DNA of 64,000 bases, taken from the NCBI RefSeq assembly GCF_000429085.1, contig NZ_KE386847.1, positions 63,321-127,320 of the forward strand, written 5' to 3'. How positions within the stretch are numbered: the first letter of the stretch is position 1; every line of letters begins with the position of its first letter. This stretch comes from Streptomyces flavidovirens DSM 40150 (GTDB lineage: Bacteria > Actinomycetota > Actinomycetes > Streptomycetales > Streptomycetaceae). Shown piece after piece: positions 1 through 8,662 of the stretch. The notes below the pieces were generated by a model, which was not told the DNA's origin, did not search any database, and was given only the letters and a program-made list of their open reading frames with translations. A program made the translations under genes and the position numbers.

Positions 1-1
1 C

Positions 2-895
2 GACGCGGCCGGTGCGTACTACGACAGCAAGTCCAAGGCGCTCGTGGTCAACGTCGTGGACGGGGCGGCGGCCCAGGGCGTACGGAAGGCGGGCGGCAAG
101 GCGAGAATCGTCGAGAACTCCCTCGCCGAGCTGAAGGCCGTACGGAACACCCTCACCGACAAGGCCACCATCCCCGGCACCTCATGGGCCACCGACCCGG
201 TCACCAACAAGGTCGTCGTGACGGCCGACCGTACGGTCAAGGGCGAGGCCTGGGCGAAGCTGGAGAAGGTCGTCGGCGCGCTCGGCCAGAAGGCCGAACT
301 GAAGAAGTCGGCCGGGGAGTTCAAGCCGCTCATCGCGGGCGGCGACGCGATTCTCAGTGGCGGCGGGCGGTGCTCGCTCGGCTTCAACGTCATCAAGGAC
401 GGCGCTGCGCACTTCATCACGGCGGGGCACTGCGGGCAGGCCGGCAGCCAGTGGACGGACTCCACGGGCGGCGCGCTCGGCACGATGGCCGCTTCGACGT
501 TCCCCGGCAACGACTTCGCGCTCGTGAAGTACGACGACGGGGTCGAGCACCCGAGCGAGGTCGACCTCTACAACGGCAGTACGCAGCCGATCACCAAGGC
601 GGGCGAGGCGACCGTCGGTATGGCGGTGACCCGCAGCGGCTCTACGACGCAGGTGCACGACGGGCAGGTCACCGCGCTCGACGCGACCGTGAACTACGGC
701 AACGGTGACATCGTGAACGGGCTCATCCAGACCACGGTCTGCGCCGAGCCCGGTGACAGTGGCGGCTCGCTCTTCGCGGGCGACACGGCGATCGGGCTCA
801 CCTCGGGCGGCAGCGGCGACTGCACGTCGGGCGGCGAGACGTTCTTCCAGCCGGTGCCGGCGGCGCTGGGGGCGCTGGGGGCGGAGATCGGCTGA
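2..895 (+). CDS. Streptogrisin-type secreted serine protease, 5' end outside window
   Basis: This chymotrypsin-fold S1 protease is synthesised as a preproenzyme and would act outside the cell on proteins. The reading frame is open to the window edge, so the signal peptide and the start of the prodomain are missing. About 110 visible residues are the alpha-lytic-type prodomain, followed by the usual mature start IAGGDAIL. The catalytic triad is complete: His in TAGHC (codon at 428), Asp in NDFALV (codon at 512) and Ser in GDSGG (codon at 758). Cys pairs flanking the His and Ser fit the streptogrisin A/B/D disulphides. No chitin-binding domain follows; the protein stops soon after the protease fold. 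The family is secure; the exact subtype is not. Confidence 0.93.
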   Translation, partial: DAAGAYYDSKSKALVVNVVDGAAAQGVRKAGGKARIVENSLAELKAVRNTLTDKATIPGTSWATDPVTNKVVVTADRTVKGEAWAKLEKVVGALGQKAELKKSAGEFKPLIAGGDAILSGGGRCSLGFNVIKDGAAHFITAGHCGQAGSQWTDSTGGALGTMAASTFPGNDFALVKYDDGVEHPSEVDLYNGSTQPITKAGEATVGMAVTRSGSTTQVHDGQVTALDATVNYGNGDIVNGLIQTTVCAEPGDSGGSLFAGDTAIGLTSGGSGDCTSGGETFFQPVPAALGALGAEIG

Positions 896-946
896 GTGGC
901 CGGTCCTGACCGGTCCTGGCCGGTCCTGGCCGGCCGGCTGACCGGA

Positions 947-991
947 GGCCCCGTCGGGTGCGCGTGCGTGCGTGCCGGGCGGGGCCTTTTT
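947..991. terminator. Rho-independent terminator
   Basis: GGCCCCG at 947-953 pairs with CGGGGCC at 980-986, and five T residues follow. It lies between the protease gene and the convergent DUF3533 gene. The T tract serves the protease transcript; the opposite strand has no comparable tract. Confidence 0.7.
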
Positions 992-1022
992 CCGGACGGG
1001 CCGGGTCGCGCCCAGCGGTCGC

Positions 1023-2045
1023 CTAGGCCCCGACCGGGTGCGAATCGGAGTCGGGCGGCCTGCGCAGTGAGGCCATCGCCAGGGTGATCGCGCTGCCCGC
1101 GACCGCCCACCCGGCGAGGACGATGAACGGTCCCAGGACCGCGTTCCCCTCGAAGTACGCGATCGAGCGCGCCACCCACGTGCCCGCCCCCGGCGGCAGG
1201 GCAGGGCCGATCGCCTCCCAGAACGGCGGCAGCATCGGCAGCGGGAACGCGCCGCCCGCGCTCGGATTGCCCGCGATCACTACGAGCAGGACCGCCAGGC
1301 CGATGCCCACGATTCCGGTGAGCGCCTGGAGCGCGAGCGTGATCGCGCCGACGGCGAAGACCACCAGGGCGCCGAGGCCCCACAGCGCCATGACGCTGCC
1401 GGGCAGCGCGCCGAGGAGCGGGCCGACGATGACCGCGCCGCCGATGCCGCCCGCGATCGCGTACAGCGCCATGGCGCCGAGCCTGATCACCGCCCGCTGT
1501 CCGTTGGCGGGCCGGGACCCCGCGCTGATCGCCAGGATCGAGGCGCAGAGGTAGCCGCCGACGCACCACCCCACGACCAGGTAGAAGGCGGAGAGCCCGT
1601 CGAAGTCCTGGGCGGAGGCCGGGGCCACGTCCACCGTCCGCACCTCCCGCTGCTGGGCCGCCTCGACCCTGGTGGCGAGCGTGGTCAGGGCCGAGGACAG
1701 CACGGTGCCGCCACCGGAGGCGACCAGCAGGGTGTCGGTCTTGGAGGCCGGGTCGACGATCAGGGCGCCGTCGATCTGCCGGTTCATGATCTGCCGGCGC
1801 GCGGTGGCCTCGTCCGCGACCGTACGGGGATCCAGCGGTGTGCCGGGCAGGGCGCCGAGCTGGTCCACGAGCTGCCCGGCCGACTGCTCGGGCGCGACGA
1901 CGGCGAAGGGGACGTCCTTCGGCTTCGGATTGTGCAGTGCTCCCACGTACGACGCGATGAACAGCAGCTGCAGCGCCAGCACACCGATGACGAGCAGCGC
2001 GGCCCGTGGCGTGACGGCGGTCTTCACCTCGTCGAGGAAGGTCAT
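1023..2045 (-). CDS. DUF3533 (ABC-2/SNG1-like) membrane protein
   Basis: A 340-residue integral membrane protein. One N-terminal membrane segment (about residues 14-35) is followed by a roughly 110-residue extracytoplasmic domain, then five or six closely packed segments from about residue 150 to 325. This is the layout of DUF3533/YhgE-like proteins related to ABC-2 permeases. No ATPase gene is adjacent, so it is not an obvious half of an ABC transporter. The extracellular part includes a VVAPEQSAGQL-type segment typical of the family. Members have been linked to drug resistance or secretion, but the substrate here cannot be named. It is convergent with the protease gene and divergent from dnaE2. 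Confidence 0.8.
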   Translation of the reverse strand: MTFLDEVKTAVTPRAALLVIGVLALQLLFIASYVGALHNPKPKDVPFAVVAPEQSAGQLVDQLGALPGTPLDPRTVADEATARRQIMNRQIDGALIVDPASKTDTLLVASGGGTVLSSALTTLATRVEAAQQREVRTVDVAPASAQDFDGLSAFYLVVGWCVGGYLCASILAISAGSRPANGQRAVIRLGAMALYAIAGGIGGAVIVGPLLGALPGSVMALWGLGALVVFAVGAITLALQALTGIVGIGLAVLLVVIAGNPSAGGAFPLPMLPPFWEAIGPALPPGAGTWVARSIAYFEGNAVLGPFIVLAGWAVAGSAITLAMASLRRPPDSDSHPVGA

Positions 2046-2204
2046 GCCCCCACGCTCGGCGGCCTGGGGAGTTCGCGCAGGTGGGGCCGGTCCGAATGGC
2101 TGAGGAGACGGCTATCGCACGCACGTTCGAAACTTGGTCTATGGTGGAGATGGGGGAGGTGAGACAGGATTGATTCAGGGGATTCACGGGATTCAGGAGG
2201 TGCG

Positions 2205-5200
2205 ATGCCCGCGTTCACGCACCTGCACACCGTTTCCGGGTTCTCCCTGCGTTACGGCGCCTCCCACCCCGAGCGGCTGGCCGGGCGGGCCGCCGAACAC
2301 GGCATGGACGCCCTCGCCCTCACCGACCGGGACACCGTCGCCGGCACGGTCCGCTTCGCCAAGGCCTGCGCGAAGGCGGGCATACGGCCGCTCTTCGGCG
2401 CGGAGCTGGCGCTGGGGCCGGCCGGCCGTACCCGCGAAGAAGGACGTACGCAGCGCGTGCGCACGCCGGTACGCGGCGGAGCCTTCGTCGACGAGTCCGC
2501 ACCCCGCGCCACCTTCCTCGCCCGGAACGGCGCCGCCGGCTGGGCGGACCTCTGCCGGCTGATCAGCGCCGCCCACACCGCCGGCGGGCGTAACCCCGTC
2601 CTGGAATGGGAGCAGAATCACGGCGACGGACTCACCGTGCTGCTCGGCCCCGGCTCCGACGTCGGCAGGGCGCTGGCCGCCGGCCGCCCCGACCGGGCCG
2701 CCACCCTGCTCGCGCCCTGGCGGGAGATCTACGGCGACGCCCTGCGCCTCGAAGTCGTCCACCACGGCCGTACGGGCACGGGCCCCGGCTCGCTGCGCCT
2801 GGCCGCCCGCACCCTCGGCCTCGCCGCCGAACAGGGCGTGGCTCCTGTTCTCACCAACGCCGTCCGGTACGCCGACCCCGGTCTCGGGCCGGTCGCCGAC
2901 GTACTCGACGCGGCCCGCAGACTCGTACCCATCGACCCGCGCGGGCCCCTCGACAGCGGCGAGCGTTCGCTCAAGGGCGCGGCTGAGATGGCGTGTATCG
3001 CCGAGCTGGTCGCCGAGGCCGCCGGGTACCGCCAGGACGCCGCCCGCCGGCTGCTGACCCTGACCGAGGAGACCGCCGCCGCCTGCCGCGTCGACCCCGA
3101 GGACGACCTCGGGCTCGGCACCGTCCACTTCCCCGAACCGCATCTCGTCGGCGCGGGGCGGCGCACCGCGCAGCGCGTGCTGGAGTCGCGGGCCGCCGCG
3201 GGCATGGTGCTGCGCGGTTACGACCGCGGGCCGCGGGCCCGTGCGTACTGGCAGCGGATGCACCACGAGCTGGACATCATCGCCCACCACGGCTTCGCCT
3301 CCTACTTCCTCACCGTGGCCGGCGTCGTCGACGACGTGAAGAACATGGGCGTCAGGGTCGCCGCGCGCGGCTCCGGCGCCGGTTCCCTCGTCAACCACCT
3401 CATCGGCATCGCGCACGCCGATCCCGTCGAACACGGCCTGCTGATGGAGCGCTTCCTGTCCAAACGGCGCTCCGCGCTGCCCGACATCGACATCGACGTC
3501 GAGTCCGCCCGCCGCCTGGAGGTCTACCGCGCGATCATCGGCCGCTTCGGCGCCGAGCGGGTCGCGACCGTCGCCATGCCCGAGACGTACCGGGTGCGGC
3601 ACGCCGTACGGGACGTGGGCGCCGCACTCTCCATGGACCCGGCCGAGGTGGACCGTATCGCCAAGGCGTTCCCCCACATCCGGGCGCGCGACGCCCGCGC
3701 CGCCATGGAGGAACTGCCCGAACTGCGCGAGGTCGCCGCCGGGCAGGGCCGGCACGGGAGGATGTGGGAGCTCGTCGAGGCGCTGGACGCGCTGCCGCGC
3801 GGGATCGCCATGCACCCGTGCGGGGTGCTGCTCTCCGACGCCTCGCTGCTGCGCCGTACGCCCGTCATGCCCACCAGCGGCGAGGGTTTCCCCATGTCGC
3901 AGTTCGACAAGGACGACGTGGAGGAACTCGGGCTGCTCAAGCTCGACGTGCTCGGCGTACGGATGCAGTCGGCCATGGCGCACGCGGTCGCGGAGCTGCG
4001 GCGGGCGGCGGACGTGACGCTCGACCTCGACGACCCGCGGCAGGTGCCGCAGGGCGACCCGGCGACGTACGAACTGATCCGCTCGACCGAGACGCTCGGC
4101 TGCTTCCAGATCGAGTCGCCGGGCCAGCGCGATCTGGTCGGCAGGCTCCAGCCCGCGACCTTCGGTGATCTGGTCGTCGACATCTCGCTGTTCAGGCCGG
4201 GGCCCGTCGCGGCCGACATGGTGCGGCCCTTCATCGAGGCCAGGCACGGCCGCGCGCCCGCCCGCTACCCGCATCCGGACCTGGAGGAGGCGCTGCGGGA
4301 GACGTACGGCGTGGTCGTCTTCCACGAGCAGATCATCGAGATCCTGCGGATCATGACCGGCTGTGACCGGGGCGAGGCGGACCAGATGCGGCGCGGGCTC
4401 TCCGACCCGGAGCTCCAGGCGCAGATCCGGGCGTGGTTCGCGGAGCGGACGCGGCAGCGCGGTTACTCGCCCGAAGTGACCGCCCGTACCTGGGAGATCG
4501 TCGAGGCGTTCGGGTCGTACGGCTTCTGCAAGGCGCACGCGGTCGCCTTCGCCGTGCCGACGTACCAGTCGGCGTGGCTGAAGGCCCATCACCCCGCGGC
4601 CTTCTACGCCGGACTGCTCACGCACGACCCCGGCATGTACCCGAAGCGGCTGCTGCTCGCGGACGCGCGGCGGCGCGGCGTGCCCGTGCTGCCGCTGGAC
4701 GTGAACCGGTCGGCGGCCGCTCATCAGATCGAACTGGTGTCTGGCGGAAAGGGGATGAAGGGCGCCAAAGAGGTGTGGGGCATCCGCCTCGGGCTCGCGG
4801 ACGTCTACGGCATCAGCGAGGCCGAAACCGCACGGATCGTGGCGGGTCGGCCCTACTCCTCACTGCTCGACCTGTGGCAGCGGGCCCACCCGAGCCGGCC
4901 CGTCGCCGAACGGCTCGCGCAGGTGGGCGCCCTGGACGCGTTCGGCGCCAACCGCCGCGACCTGCTGCTCCACCTGTCCGAACTCCGCGCGGCGCAGCGG
5001 ACTTCCGGCATATCCGGCGGACAGCTCTCCCTCGGCGAGGGACAACGGACGGCCCCGGCCGGACTCCCGGACCTCAGCGAAACGGAGCGGCTCAGCGCCG
5101 AGCTCGGCGTCCTCGGCATGGACGCCTCCCGCCACCTGATGACCGACCACTACACCTTCCTCAAGGAGCTGGGCGCGACCTCCGCCAAGCGGCTGCGGAT

Positions 5201-5687
5201 GGCCGAACACGGGCAGACCGTCCTGGTCGCGGGCGCCAAGGCCGCCACCCAGACGCCACCGGTCCGCTCGGGGCGACGGGTCATCTTCACGACCCTCGAC
5301 GACGGTACGGGCCTGGTCGACCTCGCCTTCTTCGACGACAGCCACGCGGCGTGCGCGCACACCGTCTTCCACTCCTGGCTGCTGCTCGTGCGCGGAGTGG
5401 TGCAGCGGCGCGGGCCGCGCAGCCTCAGCGTGGTCGGGTCGGCGGCCTGGAACCTCGCGGAGCTCGTGGAACTGCGGCGTACGGGCGGACTCGACGCGGT
5501 CGCGGAGCGGCTGGCGACGCCGGGCCCGGCCGAGCCCGCGCAGGAAGCGGAGGGCGGGGAAGACGGCCGGCGCATCCACCTCCCCACCGGCTACGAGATG
5601 AACCCCTGGGCGGACCTCCAGCCCGCGGGCGAAGGCGTACCGACCGGCCGCAAGCTGTGGCATTCGAGTCCGGGGAGCGCGGGATGA
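2205..5687 (+). CDS. dnaE2: Error-prone DNA polymerase III alpha subunit DnaE2
   Basis: This is a C-family DNA polymerase of the DnaE2/ImuC type (1160 aa), used for mutagenic translesion synthesis after DNA damage. The N-terminal PHP domain begins HLHTVSGFSL. The palm carries the catalytic aspartates in PDIDID (residues 426-431) and in LLKLDVLG (D581). Helix-hairpin-helix and OB-fold segments follow (about 850-1110). Like other DnaE2 proteins it is shorter at the C-terminus than replicative DnaE1, which has a tau-binding tail. AGGAGG at 2195-2200 sets the ATG start. The stop overlaps the start of the next gene (ATGA), so the two are translationally coupled. No canonical two-armed actinobacterial LexA box is evident upstream; only a GTTCGAAAC stretch at 2125-2133 resembles half of one. 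Confidence 0.93.
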   Translation: MPAFTHLHTVSGFSLRYGASHPERLAGRAAEHGMDALALTDRDTVAGTVRFAKACAKAGIRPLFGAELALGPAGRTREEGRTQRVRTPVRGGAFVDESAPRATFLARNGAAGWADLCRLISAAHTAGGRNPVLEWEQNHGDGLTVLLGPGSDVGRALAAGRPDRAATLLAPWREIYGDALRLEVVHHGRTGTGPGSLRLAARTLGLAAEQGVAPVLTNAVRYADPGLGPVADVLDAARRLVPIDPRGPLDSGERSLKGAAEMACIAELVAEAAGYRQDAARRLLTLTEETAAACRVDPEDDLGLGTVHFPEPHLVGAGRRTAQRVLESRAAAGMVLRGYDRGPRARAYWQRMHHELDIIAHHGFASYFLTVAGVVDDVKNMGVRVAARGSGAGSLVNHLIGIAHADPVEHGLLMERFLSKRRSALPDIDIDVESARRLEVYRAIIGRFGAERVATVAMPETYRVRHAVRDVGAALSMDPAEVDRIAKAFPHIRARDARAAMEELPELREVAAGQGRHGRMWELVEALDALPRGIAMHPCGVLLSDASLLRRTPVMPTSGEGFPMSQFDKDDVEELGLLKLDVLGVRMQSAMAHAVAELRRAADVTLDLDDPRQVPQGDPATYELIRSTETLGCFQIESPGQRDLVGRLQPATFGDLVVDISLFRPGPVAADMVRPFIEARHGRAPARYPHPDLEEALRETYGVVVFHEQIIEILRIMTGCDRGEADQMRRGLSDPELQAQIRAWFAERTRQRGYSPEVTARTWEIVEAFGSYGFCKAHAVAFAVPTYQSAWLKAHHPAAFYAGLLTHDPGMYPKRLLLADARRRGVPVLPLDVNRSAAAHQIELVSGGKGMKGAKEVWGIRLGLADVYGISEAETARIVAGRPYSSLLDLWQRAHPSRPVAERLAQVGALDAFGANRRDLLLHLSELRAAQRTSGISGGQLSLGEGQRTAPAGLPDLSETERLSAELGVLGMDASRHLMTDHYTFLKELGATSAKRLRMAEHGQTVLVAGAKAATQTPPVRSGRRVIFTTLDDGTGLVDLAFFDDSHAACAHTVFHSWLLLVRGVVQRRGPRSLSVVGSAAWNLAELVELRRTGGLDAVAERLATPGPAEPAQEAEGGEDGRRIHLPTGYEMNPWADLQPAGEGVPTGRKLWHSSPGSAG

Positions 5688-6661
5688 TCCTTTACGTACG
5701 CTTCCACACCGCGGGGGCCGAGCTGCCCGAGGCCGCGCTCCCCACCCTGCTCGGGCTGATCGAGGACATCACCCCGGTCGTCCAGGCGCTTCCGCCCGAC
5801 GGCGCGCTCGTCGATGTCCGGGGCGCCGAACGGTACTTCGGGCAGGACGCGGCCGGGCTCGCCGCCCTGCTGCGGGTACGCACCCTCGCGCACTGCGGCG
5901 CCGACTGCACGATCGGCGTGGGCGCCAATCCCCTGCTGGCCAGGACCGCCGCGCAGGACGCGCCGCCGGGGAAGACCCTGGCCGTACCCGGCGACCCGGA
6001 AGCCATCGCCGCGTACCTCGGCCGCAAACCGGTCGCCTCGCTGGACGGCGTCGGTCCCGCGACCGCCCGCGCCCTGTGCGCGTACGGGCTCGACACCGTC
6101 GGCAAGGTCGCCGCCGCGCCGCTCGCCGCCCTCCAGCGGATCGTCGGCGCGCGAGTGGGGCGCGAACTCCAGGAGAGGGCGCGTGGCATCGACCGTACGC
6201 CGGTCGTCCCGAACGCCGCCTCCCGCTCGCTCGCCGCCGAACGGCGCTTCGACCGCGACGAACTGGACCCGGTCCGTCACCGCCGCGCCCTGCTCTCCCT
6301 CGCGCAGGAGGTGGGGGTCAGACTGCGCGGCGAGGGACAGGTGTGCCGCTCGCTGGCCCTCACCGTGCGCTACGCCGACCGTTCCACCACCACCCGCACC
6401 CGGACCATGGCGGAGCCGACGGCCCACTCGGCCGCGCTGACCGCCACGGCGTACGGGCTCTACGCGTCGCTCGGCCTGCAACGGGCCAGGGTGCGCGCCG
6501 TCGCACTGCGCGCGGAGGGGCTGACTCCGGCGGAACGGGCCACGCACCAGCTGACGTTCGACCCGGCGGACGACAAGGCGCGCCGGATCGAGGCGGTGGC
6601 GGACCGGGCGCGGGCGAGGTTCGGTCCGGGGGCGGTCGTACCGGGATCGCTGGCGGCTTGA
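5684..6661 (+). CDS. Degenerate Y-family DNA polymerase (ImuB-like partner of DnaE2)
   Basis: A 325-residue Y-family polymerase homologue starting within the dnaE2 stop (ATGA overlap). The recognisable family parts are GVGANPLLARTAAQDAPPG (palm), SLDGVGPATARALCAYGL (helix-hairpin-helix thumb) and a little-finger domain from about residue 195. By alignment with DinB by eye, the first metal-binding Asp of the N-terminal DMD motif is replaced (VRFH, R6), and the second motif SLDEAYLD reads PPDGALVD, keeping Asp39 but losing the Glu. Only about 40 residues separate the two motifs instead of about 95, so the fingers region is essentially missing. It is probably catalytically dead and works as an adaptor for DnaE2, as ImuB does. 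QLTF at residues 290-293 may be a weak clamp-binding motif. No imuA-like gene is adjacent. Confidence 0.82.
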   Translation: MILYVRFHTAGAELPEAALPTLLGLIEDITPVVQALPPDGALVDVRGAERYFGQDAAGLAALLRVRTLAHCGADCTIGVGANPLLARTAAQDAPPGKTLAVPGDPEAIAAYLGRKPVASLDGVGPATARALCAYGLDTVGKVAAAPLAALQRIVGARVGRELQERARGIDRTPVVPNAASRSLAAERRFDRDELDPVRHRRALLSLAQEVGVRLRGEGQVCRSLALTVRYADRSTTTRTRTMAEPTAHSAALTATAYGLYASLGLQRARVRAVALRAEGLTPAERATHQLTFDPADDKARRIEAVADRARARFGPGAVVPGSLAA

Positions 6662-6671
6662 CGGATTCCCC

Positions 6672-6694
6672 GTCAGGCAGCCCCGCCCCCTGAC
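6672..6694. terminator. Possible weak hairpin terminator
   Basis: GTCAGG (6672-6677) can pair with CCTGAC (6689-6694) just after the polymerase stop. There is no T tract and the stem is only six base pairs, so this is tentative. Confidence 0.3.
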
Positions 6695-6775
6695 TGACTC
6701 TTCGTCAATTTGTGCCGACGCGTCACTTCACTCTTCACCTACTCGCGCGTAATTTAGCGGCAGCACGGCATCTGT

Positions 6776-6789
6776 GTGATCCGGATCAC
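6776..6789. promoter_or_regulatory. Perfect CRP-like palindrome upstream of lipase
   Basis: GTGATCCGGATCAC is a perfect 14-bp palindrome. With its flanks it reads TGTGA-N6-TCACG, close to the CRP family consensus. It sits 37 bp before the lipase ATG, where a regulator could bind near the promoter. The sequence match is direct; binding by Crp is inferred. Confidence 0.45.
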
Positions 6790-6826
6790 GCCGCCCTTTC
6801 CCCTTGAGCCGCAAGGAGATCACCCG

Positions 6827-7705
6827 ATGCTGCCCTGGAAATGCGCCCTCAGACCGGCCGCCGCCCTGCTCCTGGCCCTCGCCGCCACCCTCACCCCCGC
6901 CGCCACGGCGAACGCCACCTCCCCGGCCCCCACCACCCCGGCCCCCACCAGCGGGTGGAACGACTACTCCTGCAAGCCGTCCGCCGCCCACCCCCGCCCG
7001 GTCGTCCTCGTCCACGGCACCTTCGGGAACTCCGTCGACAACTGGCTCGGCCTCGCCCCGTACCTGGTCAAGCGGGGCTACTGCGTCTTCTCCCTCGACT
7101 ACGGGCAACTCCCCGACGTGCCGTTCTTCCACGGCCTCGGCCCGATCGACAAGTCGGCGCAGCAGCTCGACACCTTCGTCGACATGGTGCTCGCCACCAC
7201 CGGCGCCCCCAAGGCCGATCTCGTGGGCCACTCCCAGGGCGGCATGATGCCGCGTCACTACCTCAAGTTCCTCGGCGGAGCCGACGAGGTGAACGCCCTG
7301 ATCGGCCTCGCACCCGACCATCACGGCACCACGCTGCTGGGGCTGACGAAACTCCTGCCCCACTTCCCCGGCGTCGGCCACCTGCTGACCACCAAGACGC
7401 CGTCCCTCGCCGACCAGATCGCCGGGTCCGCCTTCCTGACCAGGCTCAACGAGGGCGGCGACACCGTTCCGGGGGTTCGCTACACGGTCATCGCCACCCG
7501 GTACGACCAGGTCGTCACGCCGTACCGCTCGCAGTTCCTCGACGGGCCCGGCGTGCGGAACGTCCTGCTCCAGGACCTGTGCCCCGTTGACCTCTCGGAG
7601 CATGTGGCGATAGGCCTGTTCGACCGGATCGCGTTCCATGAGGTGGCCAACGCCCTCGACCCGGGCCGGGCCACCCCGACCACCTGCGCGTCAGCCACCG
7701 GCTGA
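6827..7705 (+). CDS. Secreted triacylglycerol lipase/esterase
   Basis: A 292-residue extracellular alpha/beta-hydrolase that should cleave esters or triglycerides. AAGGAG at 6813-6818 precedes the ATG. A signal peptide (basic MLPWKCALRP, hydrophobic to about residue 25) ends near the Ala-rich TANA site, followed by a Pro/Thr-rich stretch. VVLVHGTFGN (59-68) is the oxyanion loop, GHSQGG (S136) the nucleophile elbow, and an Asp and a C-terminal His complete the fold. Cysteines near residues 49 and 86 and at the C-terminus suggest disulphides. This is the usual length for the family in Streptomyces. The reading frame looks intact even though a decayed gene begins at once downstream. Confidence 0.9.
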   Translation: MLPWKCALRPAAALLLALAATLTPAATANATSPAPTTPAPTSGWNDYSCKPSAAHPRPVVLVHGTFGNSVDNWLGLAPYLVKRGYCVFSLDYGQLPDVPFFHGLGPIDKSAQQLDTFVDMVLATTGAPKADLVGHSQGGMMPRHYLKFLGGADEVNALIGLAPDHHGTTLLGLTKLLPHFPGVGHLLTTKTPSLADQIAGSAFLTRLNEGGDTVPGVRYTVIATRYDQVVTPYRSQFLDGPGVRNVLLQDLCPVDLSEHVAIGLFDRIAFHEVANALDPGRATPTTCASATG

Positions 7706-7712
7706 CCGCGGG

Positions 7713-8535
7713 GAAACCCCCGACGATACCTGGCACAAGGACATGTGGCTGTTCTTCGCCGCCGCGGCCGGGCAGACCAGCCGTATCCGCGTCGGGGATC
7801 GACTGGGCGGGCATCAGGCCGCTGTCCCGTACGAAGGAGGCGCTGAAGGTCGTCCGTACCCTGCTGGACGACGGCACGATCACGTACGACGGTGAATTCT
7901 TCTCGTACGACGGGCTCTTCACCTTCGCCCGCCCCGTCCAGGAGCGGCTGCCCGTCAAGCTGGGCGCGATGCGCGGGCCGAAGTCGTTCGAGGCGGCGGG
8001 GGAGCTGTCGGACGGCTGCCACCACGCGCTCAGCTACACGCGGGAGGCGTACGACTACGCCGTCGGCCACATCCGCGCCGGCGCCGAGCGCGCCGGCAAG
8101 GACTGGCGGAGCCTGGACATCGGCGCCTGGGTCGTCTTCGCGACCGGACCCGACTCGGCGCAGGCGAAGGAGGCCGCCCGTTCCATGGTCGGCATCTACG
8201 CCTCCTCGATGCCCGAGGAGCAACTGCGGCGCAACGGCGTGGATCCGGCCGAACTCAAGCCGGTCATCGACGCCATCGCGGGCGGCGACCTGGCCAGGGG
8301 CATCGAACTGACCTCGCCGGAGGTGGCCGGCAAACTGTCGGTGTCCGGTACGCCCGAGGAGTGCCTGGAGAAGATCCGCCGCGAGATCGAGCCGAGCGGC
8401 GTCAACCACATGATCTGCGCGATCACGGACCACAGCCTCGTGAAGGCGTTCACGGGGAGGGAGCTGGACGGCATCGCGGACGTGGACACTCAACTGCGGC
8501 TCATCCACGAGCGGATCATGCCCGCCTGGGCGTGA
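7713..8535 (+). pseudogene. Decayed LLM-class flavin (F420)-dependent oxidoreductase
   Basis: Two pieces of a luciferase-like monooxygenase family protein lie in different frames. The first, about 7713-7797, encodes TWHKDMWLFFAAAAGQTSRI, the beta strand and helix typical of the N-terminal quarter. The second, about 7798-8535 in another frame, encodes the C-terminal two thirds (from RPLSRTKEALKVVRTLLDDG to the end). The residues normally between them and the first N-terminal strand are absent, so there has been an internal deletion with a frameshift plus loss of the 5' end. ATG codons at 7743 and 7969 exist but neither would give a complete barrel. A shortened protein from 7969 is the alternative, but it would lack the flavin-binding core. 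Confidence 0.75.
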
Positions 8536-8662
8536 GAGCGGGTCCGAGAGCCGGGCGGCCCGAAAGCTGGGTCCGAGGGCTGGCCCGAGAGCCGGGTCTG
8601 ACATGGGCTGCCGCCCCCAGTCGGGAAACAGGATGGGGGCGGCAGCGGTCATACGGGCCGGG

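Noticed and set aside
2193..4724. An 843-codon open frame on the strand opposite dnaE2
   Set aside because: It is Arg/Gly/Pro-rich without domains, and mirrors the codon periodicity of the real gene; typical of high-GC antisense frames.
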